From Siphlonurus alternatus (Eukaryota; Arthropoda; Insecta; Ephemeroptera; Siphlonuridae), in the NCBI GenBank assembly GCA_949825025.1, contig OX463778.1:47578829-47642828 (forward strand): a stretch of DNA of 64,000 nt. The letters are read 5' to 3'. Under the pieces are notes generated by a model. The model was not told where the DNA came from. It did no database searches and saw only the letters and a program-made list of their open reading frames with translations. The translations under genes were made by a program, and so were the position numbers. Below, one piece after another: positions 12,499 through 23,573 of this stretch (its first letter is position 1; every line of letters starts with the position of its first letter).

Positions 12499-13239
12499 AA
12501 TTGGTCTTGAAGAATGAATTGCAAGTTATTTGAATATTAACCAATACGGGAATTTCATTTTAGATAGCACGGAGATGCCCGAAGCCGCCCGAAGAGCAAA
12601 TATTTTTTTCCACTAGCATTGGTTCTTCTTGTTAGCTTGTTACCATTTATGAAAGAAAATTCTACGAAAAATGATACGAATCGTCAGGAGGAATTAATTT
12701 CGAGACCAACTTTAACACGTATCTGCTATGCCGCTGACAATGTTTTGCCTACACAATTATGACGTCATATTTTTTTGTGACGTATGGTGAAAGACCCGTA
12801 TAAGGTTAATTATGATGCCATAACCTTGGTTGATTTGTATTAAATTTTAAAAAATAAATAATAAATATATAAATATATTTGGTATGACGAGATCGATTGA
12901 TATGATAATATATAATAATACACGATTTAAAATTTATGATTTCCTGCCAAAATAATCATTAAGATATAATAAAATAGAATAGATTTGTATTCAATCTTTT
13001 GATTGCACAGCATTTTTTAAAAAAAAATACAGCATAATGTAGATTATGTCCAATAGTCACAATAAAAAACACACAACAAAACACTAAAAGAGATCACAAT
13101 ACATTATTATTGTCTTCCTCAACCAATTTGATTAAATTTTCGATTGGTGAATCAAAAAATTCTTTGACACACTGTACATAGGACACTTTAATTTACCAAT
13201 AACTTATACTGATGATATACCTCTCACATTTTGAGGATT
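12499..13239. other. Spacer, no gene seen
   Basis: A slightly GC-richer stretch at 12560-12800 lacks a usable frame. The remainder is AT-rich with no recognisable feature. Confidence 0.45.
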
Positions 13240-13560
13240 ACAAATTCAAAATTCAAATTCAAATATTTTATTCATCAATTTCCAAGCATACAAACACAAA
13301 CATTATAAAATGTAGCACTTTGAATGAAGGGTTAGACTCGTCGAAAACAAAACATATTTAAAAATATATTACTAAATAACATATTATACACTATAATTTA
13401 AATTGCAAATAAGCCTTCACACTATAAAAACAACAATCGAATCACTTAGAAGCGTTCTCACTGATTTTTTAAAATCTTTGTAATTTGACAATTTCCATAT
13501 ACAATTATTATACTTGGTAATAAGAGGTTCCATATGATTGTAGATTTGAGAACATGCATA
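13240..13560 (-). mobile_element. Degenerate 3' end of a LINE
   Basis: On the minus strand the segment runs into GGAAATTGATGAATAAAATA and then a TTTGAATTTGAATTTTGAAT tail. A polyadenylation-like AATAAA followed by a TTTGAAT repeat tail is common at the 3' ends of CR1/Jockey-type LINEs in animals. No reverse transcriptase frame survives, so this is a 5'-truncated, decayed copy at best. Confidence 0.35.
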
Positions 13561-13828
13561 CTGAGGGCTTTGAGTTACGTCGCCCTCAAAATCCATTTAA
13601 AAGTTACAATTTTTGCCCCCTCATGGCCCTCGTTACCTGCATGAGAGCTGCGTATTCTATAGATTTGCCTGTTTCGGATGTAACGGAGAAGAAGGGCGTA
13701 CACAATTAACATATAATTAAATATAAATTAATAAATTAAATTAAATATAATTAAAAATAATCACCAAGAAATTATTTAACAATATAACTTATAGGTATCA
13801 TGCAGTAATACCTATACCCAGCAGTGGC

Positions 13829-13894
13829 GTTCGGCGGCCTTCGGCGGCCCGCGGCGGCCCGCGGCGGCCCGCGGCGGCCCGCGGCGGCCTGCGG
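13829..13894. repeat. GC-only decamer tandem repeat
   Basis: About six units of the decamer GCGGCGGCCC in direct tandem, with diverged edges (TTCGGCGGCC). It is almost pure G+C inside sequence that is mostly A+T. No open frame extends from it, so it is not obviously a coding repeat. Confidence 0.9.
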
Positions 13895-14195
13895 AGCTGT
13901 TTATGTTTCTGAAAAAGTTTTTTAGTAAGAAAATTCTAATCATAAATTATTTTTTGGTCAAATATGACTCAATTAAAGTAACAAAACGTGAAAAAATTGA
14001 TCCGCGGCGGTCTTTTGCTCCTCTAATCTCCTTTAATTATTATGTAGTGTCGCAGCTATCACTTTTTTTTTCTTCTTAATTATTAATGAATTTGCAACAA
14101 ATTTGATCGACAAACTTGCGCGTTGACGTACATGATCGCGCTAGTAACCCGCGCAAGCAGGGTCGGATTGGAGGGTGAGGGCGCAGTCGGAGATT

Positions 14196-16888
14196 ACAGA
14201 TAGTGCTCAAAGCAAAAGAAAAATAATAATTAATTACAAATTGTCTGTATTTCCATATTAATATATAGCAGTAAATAATAAATCAATAAAATAATGTAAA
14301 TTTAATAATATTTTAATTATATATAACTTTTTTAATTAATTGATAAAAATACAAATTTACATTAATAGCTTGTATACTGCAGTAGAGAGGACATAAAGGA
14401 CCAAGAGATGGCGCTGACGTCTGCAAATTTCACTCTTTGCATCGAGAATACGGCAATACCTATAGCATGGGGAGTATCACAAAAATTATCAAATTTCTAG
14501 GAAAGAAATCACTTACGAAGTTGAAATATTTTTTTATATTTGTTCGAAAGTATTTGACAACTAATTATGGTGTTGTCATTTCTATAAAATTATGCTGTGG
14601 CTGCTGACAGGCATTTACATGATTTTACAATATTAATCATTTACAGCATTCCTCGCCAGAAGCACGTAGTTCCAGCAGTCACCACTAGGTTCGCACTAAC
14701 TTTTTGACGCCAATAGTATTTTTTTATTGAAACATTTCTTTCTGTATTATTCAAGTCATATTGAAAAAATACGATTTTGTCACACTGAGAGACAATTTTA
14801 ATTTTTTATTGTAATCATTTTTTTTATAAATAAAGGGTATGATTTTATACAATTATATTATACTCAAGCAATGAATTCCAGATTGCAGATGAACAATTTG
14901 TAAGTTCAGACGACGTACCACACATGACAAAGAAAAGAGTCTCTCAGATCAGCAGCAGCATTAGCAAATTCAAAGCAAGGTTTTTTGTGTTTTACAACTG
15001 CAAGAAAGGTTGTCAATCTAAAACATGTTGTGCAAAGAATAAAATTAGATGTATATATGTCATGAATTTTAAAATGCCATGATAGCCCTGACTCCACGAC
15101 ACAGTAGGGCACAATTGGGCACAGTTAAGGTTCACAGTTAGGTAAGCTGTAATGCCCATGAGTATCCAGTAGGGCACAGTGTTTATATTAGGTACCCCAG
15201 AGCATCCTAGCTTTCTAAACTTGGCGTAACTTGGCACATTGAATACACTCTTTGAAGTTGTATCGACTATGAACTAGAAGGGGCTTAAATGATGCTTTAA
15301 TTGATATATATAATATCCAACTGATATTTTTTTTCATTAAATAAACTACATTGGCAATATATCTAATTATTATCAAATTTATTTATTAATTTTGGACTTT
15401 GAAAAAATTTATACCCGGATGGTAGCGCCATCTGTTTCTAAAAAATTGAAGTAAGAAAAAAAAAAGCAACATACAACATATGATATGGGTGTCATTGTCA
15501 ACAAAAACAGAGATGCTGTCTCTTTTTTATTGGAAAAGTCTGCTTTGCAGTCTTTAAAGAAGGTAAGAAATATATTAAAAAGTATATTGAAATAGCAAAG
15601 TTCTTTTTTTTCTAATAAATTGCTTCTTTTTTACAGTGATTATTACAAATTCTAACATCATGAGAGGCCCTATCATAGCTTTTCTTTCTCCAGCCCAGCC
15701 CGCCCCCTTGAATTCTCTCTTTTCTTTCAACACTGAGGAAGTTATGCCCAGGCTATATAGCTACTTATGTGGTGAGTTAAATATTTACAAAATCTTTTCA
15801 TATGTGTGTTATAATCTCATTTTCATAATTTTACAGGCAATGAATTCAACTCTGCTGCATGAAATGCTGATTAGTGGATTCTATCACCAGACATCATGGC
15901 CGCCAATATGCGGGATAGAGACAAAAGAGTTGCAGCTGCTAGCATCAATGTTTTAATTTTTTATGCTAGAGTACTCTGTTAATTACCATGATAAAATAAA
16001 AATATTTAAAAAACTACATTTTTTTAGTAATACGTTAACTTAATTAGCTTTAATGAAATGAAAAAATAAAAAATTAATAAGGAGAAGGGGCGGGGGAGAG
16101 CTACCAAGTCTAAACCATTGGTCGAACTGTGATTTTCACAGTTCGGCCATTTTGTGAGAATCACAGTTCAGCCAAGTGTCTTTGACTAGGTACCTCTGTG
16201 AATTTCACAATTGCGCCGAAGCACAAGGGGATTAACAACCGGGCTGCCAAGTTCAAATTACAATGTTAATAGAACACAAGATTGAACTTGGCACCTAACT
16301 GTGCCCAACTGTGCCGTGGAGTCAGGGAGTAATCCTTGCAAAAATAAGTCAAGTTGAGGTAATAATAAGATCAGCAGGTAATAATCATTGCAGGTATAAT
16401 AATTATTTATTTTGCATGCTTATTTTTTTTTTATTTACTTTTTTTTTTAATTGGTTGGTTTGGTACTATCTTGAGGAGCTCTTTAATTGCTTCTTAGCAA
16501 GTTCTATAAATTAAGTTAAAATGATTTTATAATATATCAGCTGAAAAAAAATATTTAAACTAATTAATATACAATATTAATATAAAAAGTGTGACAAAAT
16601 CGTATTTCTCAGTATTTTTTTTTATTGGTCATTTAACTTGTACATCATTCAAGTATGACTTGAATAATGCAGAAAGAAATGTTTTATTAAAAAAATAATA
16701 TACACGCTATACTAAAATGTTAAATTTGTATTTTTGTCAATTAATTAAAAAAAAAAAAGTGATGTAATTAAAATATTATTAAATTCACAATATTTTATTG
16801 TGATATATTTATTACAAATTATATTACTATAATATACGGCACAATTTCTAATTATTATTTTTCATTTTGCTTTGATATTCGAGCACTT
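14196..16888. mobile_element. Large (about 2.7 kb) foldback element
   Basis: Three colinear block pairs are inverted. 14201-14370 matches 16722-16885 (CAAAGCAAAAGAAAAATAAT against ATTATTTTTCATTTTGCTTT). 14715-14800 matches 16596-16705 (ACATTTCTTTCTGTATTATT and complement). 15083-15130 matches 16283-16326 (CCCTGACTCCACG and complement). The left arm carries about 340 bp (14371-14710) missing from the right arm, probably a later insertion. The interior has a 106-codon plus-strand frame (15636-15956) with no recognisable domain and no transposase. The arms are diverged, so the copy is not recent. Confidence 0.65.
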
Positions 16889-17300
16889 CTAGAAATGGTC
16901 AAAACAGTGAGCAAAGCCCGAAATAAAACTTCTCGTCGGGGTTTGCTTTTTCCGATTTGAGCACTTCTACACTCTTAAAAAAATTTGGCTGAATTTTGAC
17001 ATCTTATAATCAGTATATTTTTAACGCCTTAAATCATGATTTTTCAGGCGTTTCGTAGTCAATATTCAGTAGTCAGCATATACTGTCAGTATATAGCTTA
17101 TACTGACTACTGAAAATGCGCAACGAAACACCTGAAAAAAGCATGATTTAAGGCGTTAAAAATGCACTGATTATAAGATGTCAAAATTCAGCCAAATTTT
17201 TTTAAAAGAGTGTAGAAATGAGCAAATTTAAGTGAACAAAGCCCGAAATAAAACTTCTCGTCGGGGTTTGCTTTTTTCGATTTAAGCACTTTTAGAAATG
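16883..17300. repeat. Tandem repeat, about 78-80 bp unit, interrupted by a MITE
   Basis: Units begin at about 16883, 16961 and 17286. They share GCACTTCTAGAAATG, GCAAAGCCCGAAATAAAACT and TCTCGTCGGGGTTTGCTTTT. The second unit is split by the element at 16970-17212. Short inverted GCAAAGCCCGAAA / TTTCGGGCTTTGC pieces continue to about 17400. Confidence 0.85.
16970..17212. mobile_element. Tc1/mariner-type MITE with TA target duplication
   Basis: 243 bp with long terminal inverted repeats. The left end is CACTCTTAAAAAAATTTGGC and the right end is its complement with two extra A/T bases. Repeats extend about 90 bp and include GACATCTTATAATCAGT. TA flanks both ends (16968-16969 and 17213-17214). 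The neighbouring tandem unit at 16883 gives the unoccupied site, GCACTTCTAGAAATG, with a single TA. TA duplication is the hallmark of the Tc1/mariner superfamily. There is no coding capacity. Confidence 0.88.
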
Positions 17301-17856
17301 AGCAAATTTAAATGAGCAAAGCCCGAAAAATTTGTTAATTTCGGGCTTTGCTCAAATCGCTAGGGGTACACCTAGATGTGCGCAATTTTTTCGGGCTTTG
17401 GTGCCAAAACGTATATATATAATATATAAATGAATGCTTCTAAATTGGTTTTATAATCCAACTTGATTACAATTGTAAAGAATTAAATTTCTTCATATTT
17501 TGATGCTGGTTGTTTAAAAATTTAATTACTGCTGATGCAAATATAATTATATATACATTAATTTTAAATCGGAAAAAACACATTTATAAGATTAATGTAT
17601 TATTATATACTGTATATTAAATTATATACGCTAAATGTAATAATTTACTTTTATAATAAAAAGTTCTTTATTATTAATTATTTATTATATCATTTAATTC
17701 ACTGTGGGCATTGCAGCGGCATGATTTTGCATTACATTACGTATTTATTATACCATTTGGCGATGTTACAACAACCACCTTGTGCATTATTTATGATTTT
17801 CTCACATTAAAATTCAGCTTCTATATAAGTGTGTTTGTCTTATCTTGTCTGGTCAG

Positions 17857-18044
17857 CGAGGTGTGATGCTGTGATGGCGGCTCTTCCAGGTCCGTGCAGC
17901 AGTTTCCCACTCACGTCAGTGCCGCCAAGTGCCGGCGTGGCCTCGAGGGTCGATCACCTAGGAGGTCATGCAAGTCTCAGCATGCAGGAACCCCTTTCTC
18001 CGTCTTCTATTATAGAACAGGACGGTCTAGAGCATATATCTTAA
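17857..18044 (+). CDS. Candidate terminal exon of an unidentified gene
   Basis: A GC-rich patch follows a good acceptor (GTCTTATCTTGTCTGGTCAG). From there an open frame of about 62 codons runs to TAA at 18042-18044. It starts RCDAVMAALPGPCSSFPLTS and ends PLSPSSIIEQDGLEHIS. The peptide is rich in Ser, Pro and Leu, like the tails of many regulatory proteins, but I do not recognise it. No upstream partner exon was found. A second plus-strand frame is also open here, so the reading frame is uncertain. The stop lies exactly at the TTAA where the next element is inserted. Confidence 0.3.
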
Positions 18045-18374
18045 AGGTATACAGGCTTCAAATTAAAAATTTGGAGGTTTCATTTCTCCATGTTAAATTG
18101 GTCAACTTTAAAAATTCATAACTCAAAAACTAGATCGTATTTGTATACCTGATATTTTAGCTACTGATAGGGGGTGTAGAGGAGAACATTTAAAATTTTT
18201 TTCAGAATTTTTGTGAGAGGGATTTTTTTTAACATTGGTGGCGTTACCTTACTTTGCAGACCCCCCGCTCATGCAGCTGCATCGCGCATGAAAAAAAATA
18301 TCCAAATAATGATTGTCAACTCAAGCAACTCTCTGTGACTGCCTAATTTTTAATTTGAGGCCTGTATGCCTTTA
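18041..18374. mobile_element. TTAA-flanked MITE
   Basis: The element begins TTAAAGGTATACAGGCTTCA and ends with the near complement GGCCTGTATGCCTTTAA, so TTAA is present at both ends. Internal blocks (CTGATATTTTAGCTACTGAT, GGGGGTGTAGAGGAGAA) match the copies at 8513-8790 and 56842-57109. TTAA duplication is typical of piggyBac-type insertion, which is an inference. There is no transposase frame. Confidence 0.75.
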
Positions 18375-18620
18375 ATTGTGTGCTGTTCATGGCATTTCAT
18401 TAATTACATTTTAAATTACTCAAACTCATTGATGTCTTATATTTATATAGAGGTTATATATAACAATTAATATACGAGTAATTAATTGACTAACATGAAT
18501 AATAATTTCATGTAATGCATTATAATATATAAAAAGCTTTTGATGCTATATATTTTTTGAATTAAGTTGTCGTTTTATAGTTTTTATTTAAGTATTGACA
18601 TTTGAATAATTATATTTAAT

Positions 18621-19172
18621 TAATGGGGAATTCTCCTACATTTATTTTAATTTTTTTTCAGATGCTCTATGCCTTGAAATTAAATGTCCCAAAACAAAAA
18701 AGTTTCAATTTTCAAAATTGGAGACAAGGGAATTTTTTAAAAATCTTCCTTCTTTTGAATTTAGCGCCAAAACGTGACGTAGAAACTGCCTAGCAGGCGA
18801 AATTTTCCTGTAATAAATTCATATTTTCGATTATCACTCTTAAAGTAAACTGATATTAGAGACAAAACTATTGATACTAGGGTAGAAAAACCCGCTGATT
18901 TCGATCGTGTTACTAAAATTTATAGCCAATCACTCCTTGACGCTCAAATTATGATATCAGGCAGTTGTTGTGTGTTAACTAGGGAGTTTCTACGTCACAA
19001 TTTTCAGGTTTGCGCGCGGGTTGCATACTTTACCCCTATTCTAATAATCCCTTCAGAGTCCCCAAATTTGAGTTTAAAAAGTTGAAACCTAAATCAAACT
19101 TATTGTTAATACATACCCAATCATAATATAGTAAATAAATTAAAATTTGAGTTGTAAGAGAATTCCCCATTA
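18621..19172. mobile_element. Foldback element, about 550 bp
   Basis: Ends are TAATGGGGAATTCT and AGAATTCCCCATTA. Inner pairs include AACGTGACGTAGAAACT (about 18773-18789) against AGTTTCTACGTCACAATTT (about 18986-19004). The arms are diverged. There is no open frame of note. Confidence 0.7.
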
Positions 19173-19438
19173 TCTTTTTTTATTATATTTCTCTTCTGCT
19201 CAACATTTTGTGAAAAATTTAATCGAGTTTGGTATTAAAAATAAAATATTATTATAATTATTATATATTTTATGGTCAATATAATCTTGATATATGTAAT
19301 TAATATTGCATGTATTCATTTTATTCGTCGTCACTAATTTATTTTTCCCCCGTCACACGGCCAGGTAACATTTTGCAAAGTTTCCAGGCTGCCAATTTTA
19401 TTTAAATAAGCCTTATATATACATATATATTATGCTCA

Positions 19439-19495
19439 GGGGCATAACATGACCAAAATGTACATGTGTCAATTGCCCCAAAATACCAACCAACC
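19439..19495. repeat. Dispersed repeat, inverted copy at 29256-29305
   Basis: The segment GACCAAAATGTACATGTGTC...AATTGCCCCAAAATACCAAC is reverse-complementary to GTTGGTATTTTGGGGCAATT...GGTCATG at 29256-29305. Only about 55 bp is shared, so the parent element is unknown. Confidence 0.7.
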
Positions 19496-19499
19496 ATAT

Positions 19500-22400
19500 T
19501 ATGCTCGGCCATGCAGGAATTCCATGCATATCATGACATTTTTAATATTATTACATGATATGAATAGCTTTTTTGTTTTTTAAGTAAAGTTCCCTTCAAG
19601 TCGAGTTTTCCACACTTTCAAATTCCAGTGGTGACAAATTAAATAAATGAACAATATTTGCAAGCAAATATATATGTAAGTGCGAATTTTGTCGAAAGCA
19701 AATTCAGTTACTAAATTATAAAATCTCTTTCAATTATTCAAACATATTATATATATGATTGAATCTCTTATGTATTATATATATGCAACAGTTATATTAT
19801 ATTATTTGATTATGATTATACTGTATATGTTACAAATAAAAAACTAACTTCTAGCAGAATTCTTATGCCTATAACTTAACTTTAAACTAGCTTTAAAAAT
19901 ACACCAACCATAACGACAATTTGTCACAAATTAGTTAAACAATTAACCCTGTTTTTGCTAATTTAGGTCATATTCATTCATCTAAAATTTTCACTGATAG
20001 ATTATTTTGTTGTTACTAGCAATAATTGTAAGTATATAATTATGTATTCTAAAAAATAAGAGAAAATAAATTTGGGGTGTAAGGCTTTATTATACAATTC
20101 GTTATGACAAAAATTTTAAAATCAAACAAATACATGTAATATATATATTATTATTATTTTGTTTAAAATTCTTTCACACACACAAAAAAAATTGTTGTGC
20201 CGCAAAGCATAATTATTTTAAGATTGCACTTCACCAATAGGATAAATACTTTTTTTTTTTTTTTTTAATCAGCTTCCTCTTGATGTGTATTTTTCTTTAA
20301 TTAATAAAAAATAGTACATATTATTATCCCTACACCCTTACAAACAGGCAGTTTTTCTATTACGTGTAGGTATTTAGTAGTGCAAGGCCTAGATGAACTT
20401 GCACTATATTTTGCAAATGCTAATACATCATACTTTCCTGAGTTCTTTTATTCATTTTTTGAAATGTACAGCAAGTATTTAAAATAAAATAAAATCAAGG
20501 GTTTTTCAAAATTAATTTTTAAGTACAATAAGATTAAAACATATAATATTTTAGTCAAATACAATATAATATATTTTAAATTAAAGCAACCAATTAACAT
20601 CAACAAATACCATCTAGTGAAAATAGCAAACAATTAATTGATGTATATTTTATTATGACCATTAAGAATGAAATGGGAATAGTACAAATCTAGAAGGTAC
20701 GGTTTCTCAAATATAATATATGTATATATATACGCCAATTTACATCAAAATATCATGCATTCTTGAAAATTTTGTGCATTGCCACTAGCCCGCAATTTAA
20801 CTATTGTCACAACACGAATACATACACCTTGATTATAATTACAAATAGCTAAAAAAGAATTCAGGAAATCTGATTATTTTTCATTAATTATTATATTTAT
20901 TATATATAAAAAAAAAATCACGTTTAAGAAAAACAATGGAATGTCAGTAAAATACAAGCACTCGCATTATTATTATGTTATATTATAATAGTGTATTAGG
21001 GTTTGATTTTCAACCCACAAAGCCAATATTTTTGTGATTAAATCTATATTGTGTTGATTACAATAGTACCATTGAATATTATTATTTCACTGTGCATTAT
21101 TTATGTTGAGGTTTAGTATTTTTATTATTATTATTTTTTTTTATCAAGCCCTAAAGCCTAAAAAACAGCAGTCTATTTTGTAACACTAATATTTCCCCAC
21201 ACCCTAAAACACAAACTTTATTTATTGTTATAATTACGATTTTTTCTTCTTTTAATGTTTACACACCAAACTTTTATACTGGGTTATTATGAGATTAACA
21301 AAGACAGAATAAAATTGGGACTTTACACGTGAAAAAATATTGGCAGTAAAGTTTAAAGCTTCAAATTTATAACTGATTTACCTATCAGATAAACAAAAAC
21401 TTTAAATAATAATATATCTGAGGGAAAAAAATAAAAATGAGAAGATTTATTTTAAATTTAATGTTAAGTTCTTACAGTGAAACTTTTGAGCTTAAGAGCT
21501 TTTGAGCCTTCCTTTTTTTCTAAAAATGAAATTGAATCTTCATCAAATTGAGTGCAGAGATAAATAAAGTGAGATAAAGAGACAGCATTGTGAAGAAAAT
21601 GGACGGTATGTCTGCAAGCGAGCTGTCCGCAAGAACGATAGCTTGTTTCAGAAATTAAAACAACACAAGCAATGTGATCAGAAAAATATTTAAGTACAAG
21701 AACCGTTTGAAGCTTCAAATTTTACACATTATGTGTGCATGTTGTGCCTCATAAAGTCCTTTAAATACATAGGGTGTATGTAGAAGTACTCAATACTTGC
21801 ATTCAATTAAGAACTTTCTAGTGCATTTCAACATTCAGAATCAAGAAAATTATGCTGCTCATTTTTTTTTTTTTAACATTTTAAATATTTTAAGAGCTGC
21901 CTAAATACTGTAAATGTATATATTTATATAAACACCATTAACTTATGTTTAAAATTTTCTACAGACTCTGAATGAAAAAATGTCTTAGGCAAGAAACATT
22001 TATATTTTTTCTACCCCTAAGACGTTTAAAAACTGGACACTTTAATAATACATTTAATAAAGTAAACTAAAAATTAGGTTATGTATACTGTCAACATAAT
22101 ATGATGAAGCCAAGCAAATAAAAGGAAAACTTTCGAATATTTAAATATTTACATGACAATCATATGTCCAGTTTTCAAATAGCACATGTACTAAATAAAA
22201 TTAGCAGTGCAAACAAAAAATATTAATTGCCTTTATAAGGCAAAATCTGCAAGTGTTGCAATTTCTTATTAAGTAGAAGTTGCTAGAAAAAAAATATATG
22301 CCTGAAGGCTTTGATATGCATAAGAAGTATTGAACATAAAAATAATAGAAAAGAAGAGTGGGACTGCTTTAAAAATATATGTATAAAAAATTCTCAAATA

Positions 22401-23573
22401 AATATTAAAAATTAAAACTCGAACACCATTAAGCTAGAATTATTAAATCCACTGCATTAATACACTGGATAGCACGAAGGGACGCAAAAGTTTTTGTTAT
22501 TGTTAACGTTTACCCATCACAAAAAAATATACACAACTGTCCACAATGCGCCCTATTGAGGGACTTTTTTTTAAGGGACTAAATAGCTACTGGAAATCAC
22601 TGGGATATCATTCCTCTGAGAGCAGCACTTGTTATGCTGCCATGAACCTTAATCTTAAGTTAAAAGAAATCAGAGTTAGTTAGGGATCAATAAAAGCTCG
22701 ATTCTGTTGGGGAGAAAGGGAACTTGGAGATGGTTAGCGAGGTAAATAGCAAAATAAGGAATAAAGTTTGGACAATTTACAAAATAAAAAAATGTCTCCA
22801 GTAGATTCTGTCAGGAAAAATGATGATTTGCTATGGCACAAGGATGGCGTCATAATTTTACATAATACTGAAAATAAATTCATTAGATTTTAAACGAAAA
22901 AAATAAATCTAAAATTCGTAATAAAGATTTAATACTAATCATAAAATCATCACTAATAAAAAAATACATTTTCTAGAAATTAATTTCTATTTTGTAAACT
23001 GTCATGTGCGAAATAAAACTGAAATCTAAAGGCTTTTTTTATACTTTTTTGTTGAACTTAAAATCAGCTTTAACCCACAATATGGCACTACATTGGACCC
23101 TCAATACAAGGAACGTGGCAGGGTACCTAAAGCAAAATCATGAAGCGAAGAAGGTTTTACGCTGGAGTGCTGGACGGGGAGGTAAATTGGGAATATGGTG
23201 GTGCCGGGCACAGTGGCGGTCAGTGACGAGTCTCACACCTGTGCCCACGCTGTTCTTCTGCACAGCTGGCAGCTAGCCTGCAGAACAACAAACAAAAAGA
23301 GTTCAAAAATGCTAGCTTGCCACTGGCTGCTAGGGAAGCCAGAAGATTTCCATTTTTTTTTTCCTGTGAATTTTTACTGTACGCAATTTAAAATTCTTTA
23401 AATTGAGATGCTAATAGGAAAAAAAATACTTAAATTGCAATATGTATTAAATAGGTTACTACAAAGTAATAATATATATTTTTTGTTAGAAATAAACCTT
23501 ATAATTATATTCCTTTTTCAATAGACTGTAACTACGAACACTGTAACTACGAACATTATATGTTGTACTGTAC
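19500..23573 (-). other. Spacer and probable calsyntenin 3' UTR
   Basis: No coding exon was seen. The part next to 23573 probably holds the 3' UTR of the minus-strand calsyntenin gene. A minus-strand AATAAA (TTTATT on plus at about 21446-21451) could end it, giving a UTR of about 2.1 kb, but this is a guess. The GC-richer patch at 23080-23340 would lie inside that UTR. Confidence 0.4.

Noticed and set aside
15636..15956. 106-codon plus-strand frame
   Set aside because: Inside the large foldback, no domain, AT-driven composition and no splice or start context.
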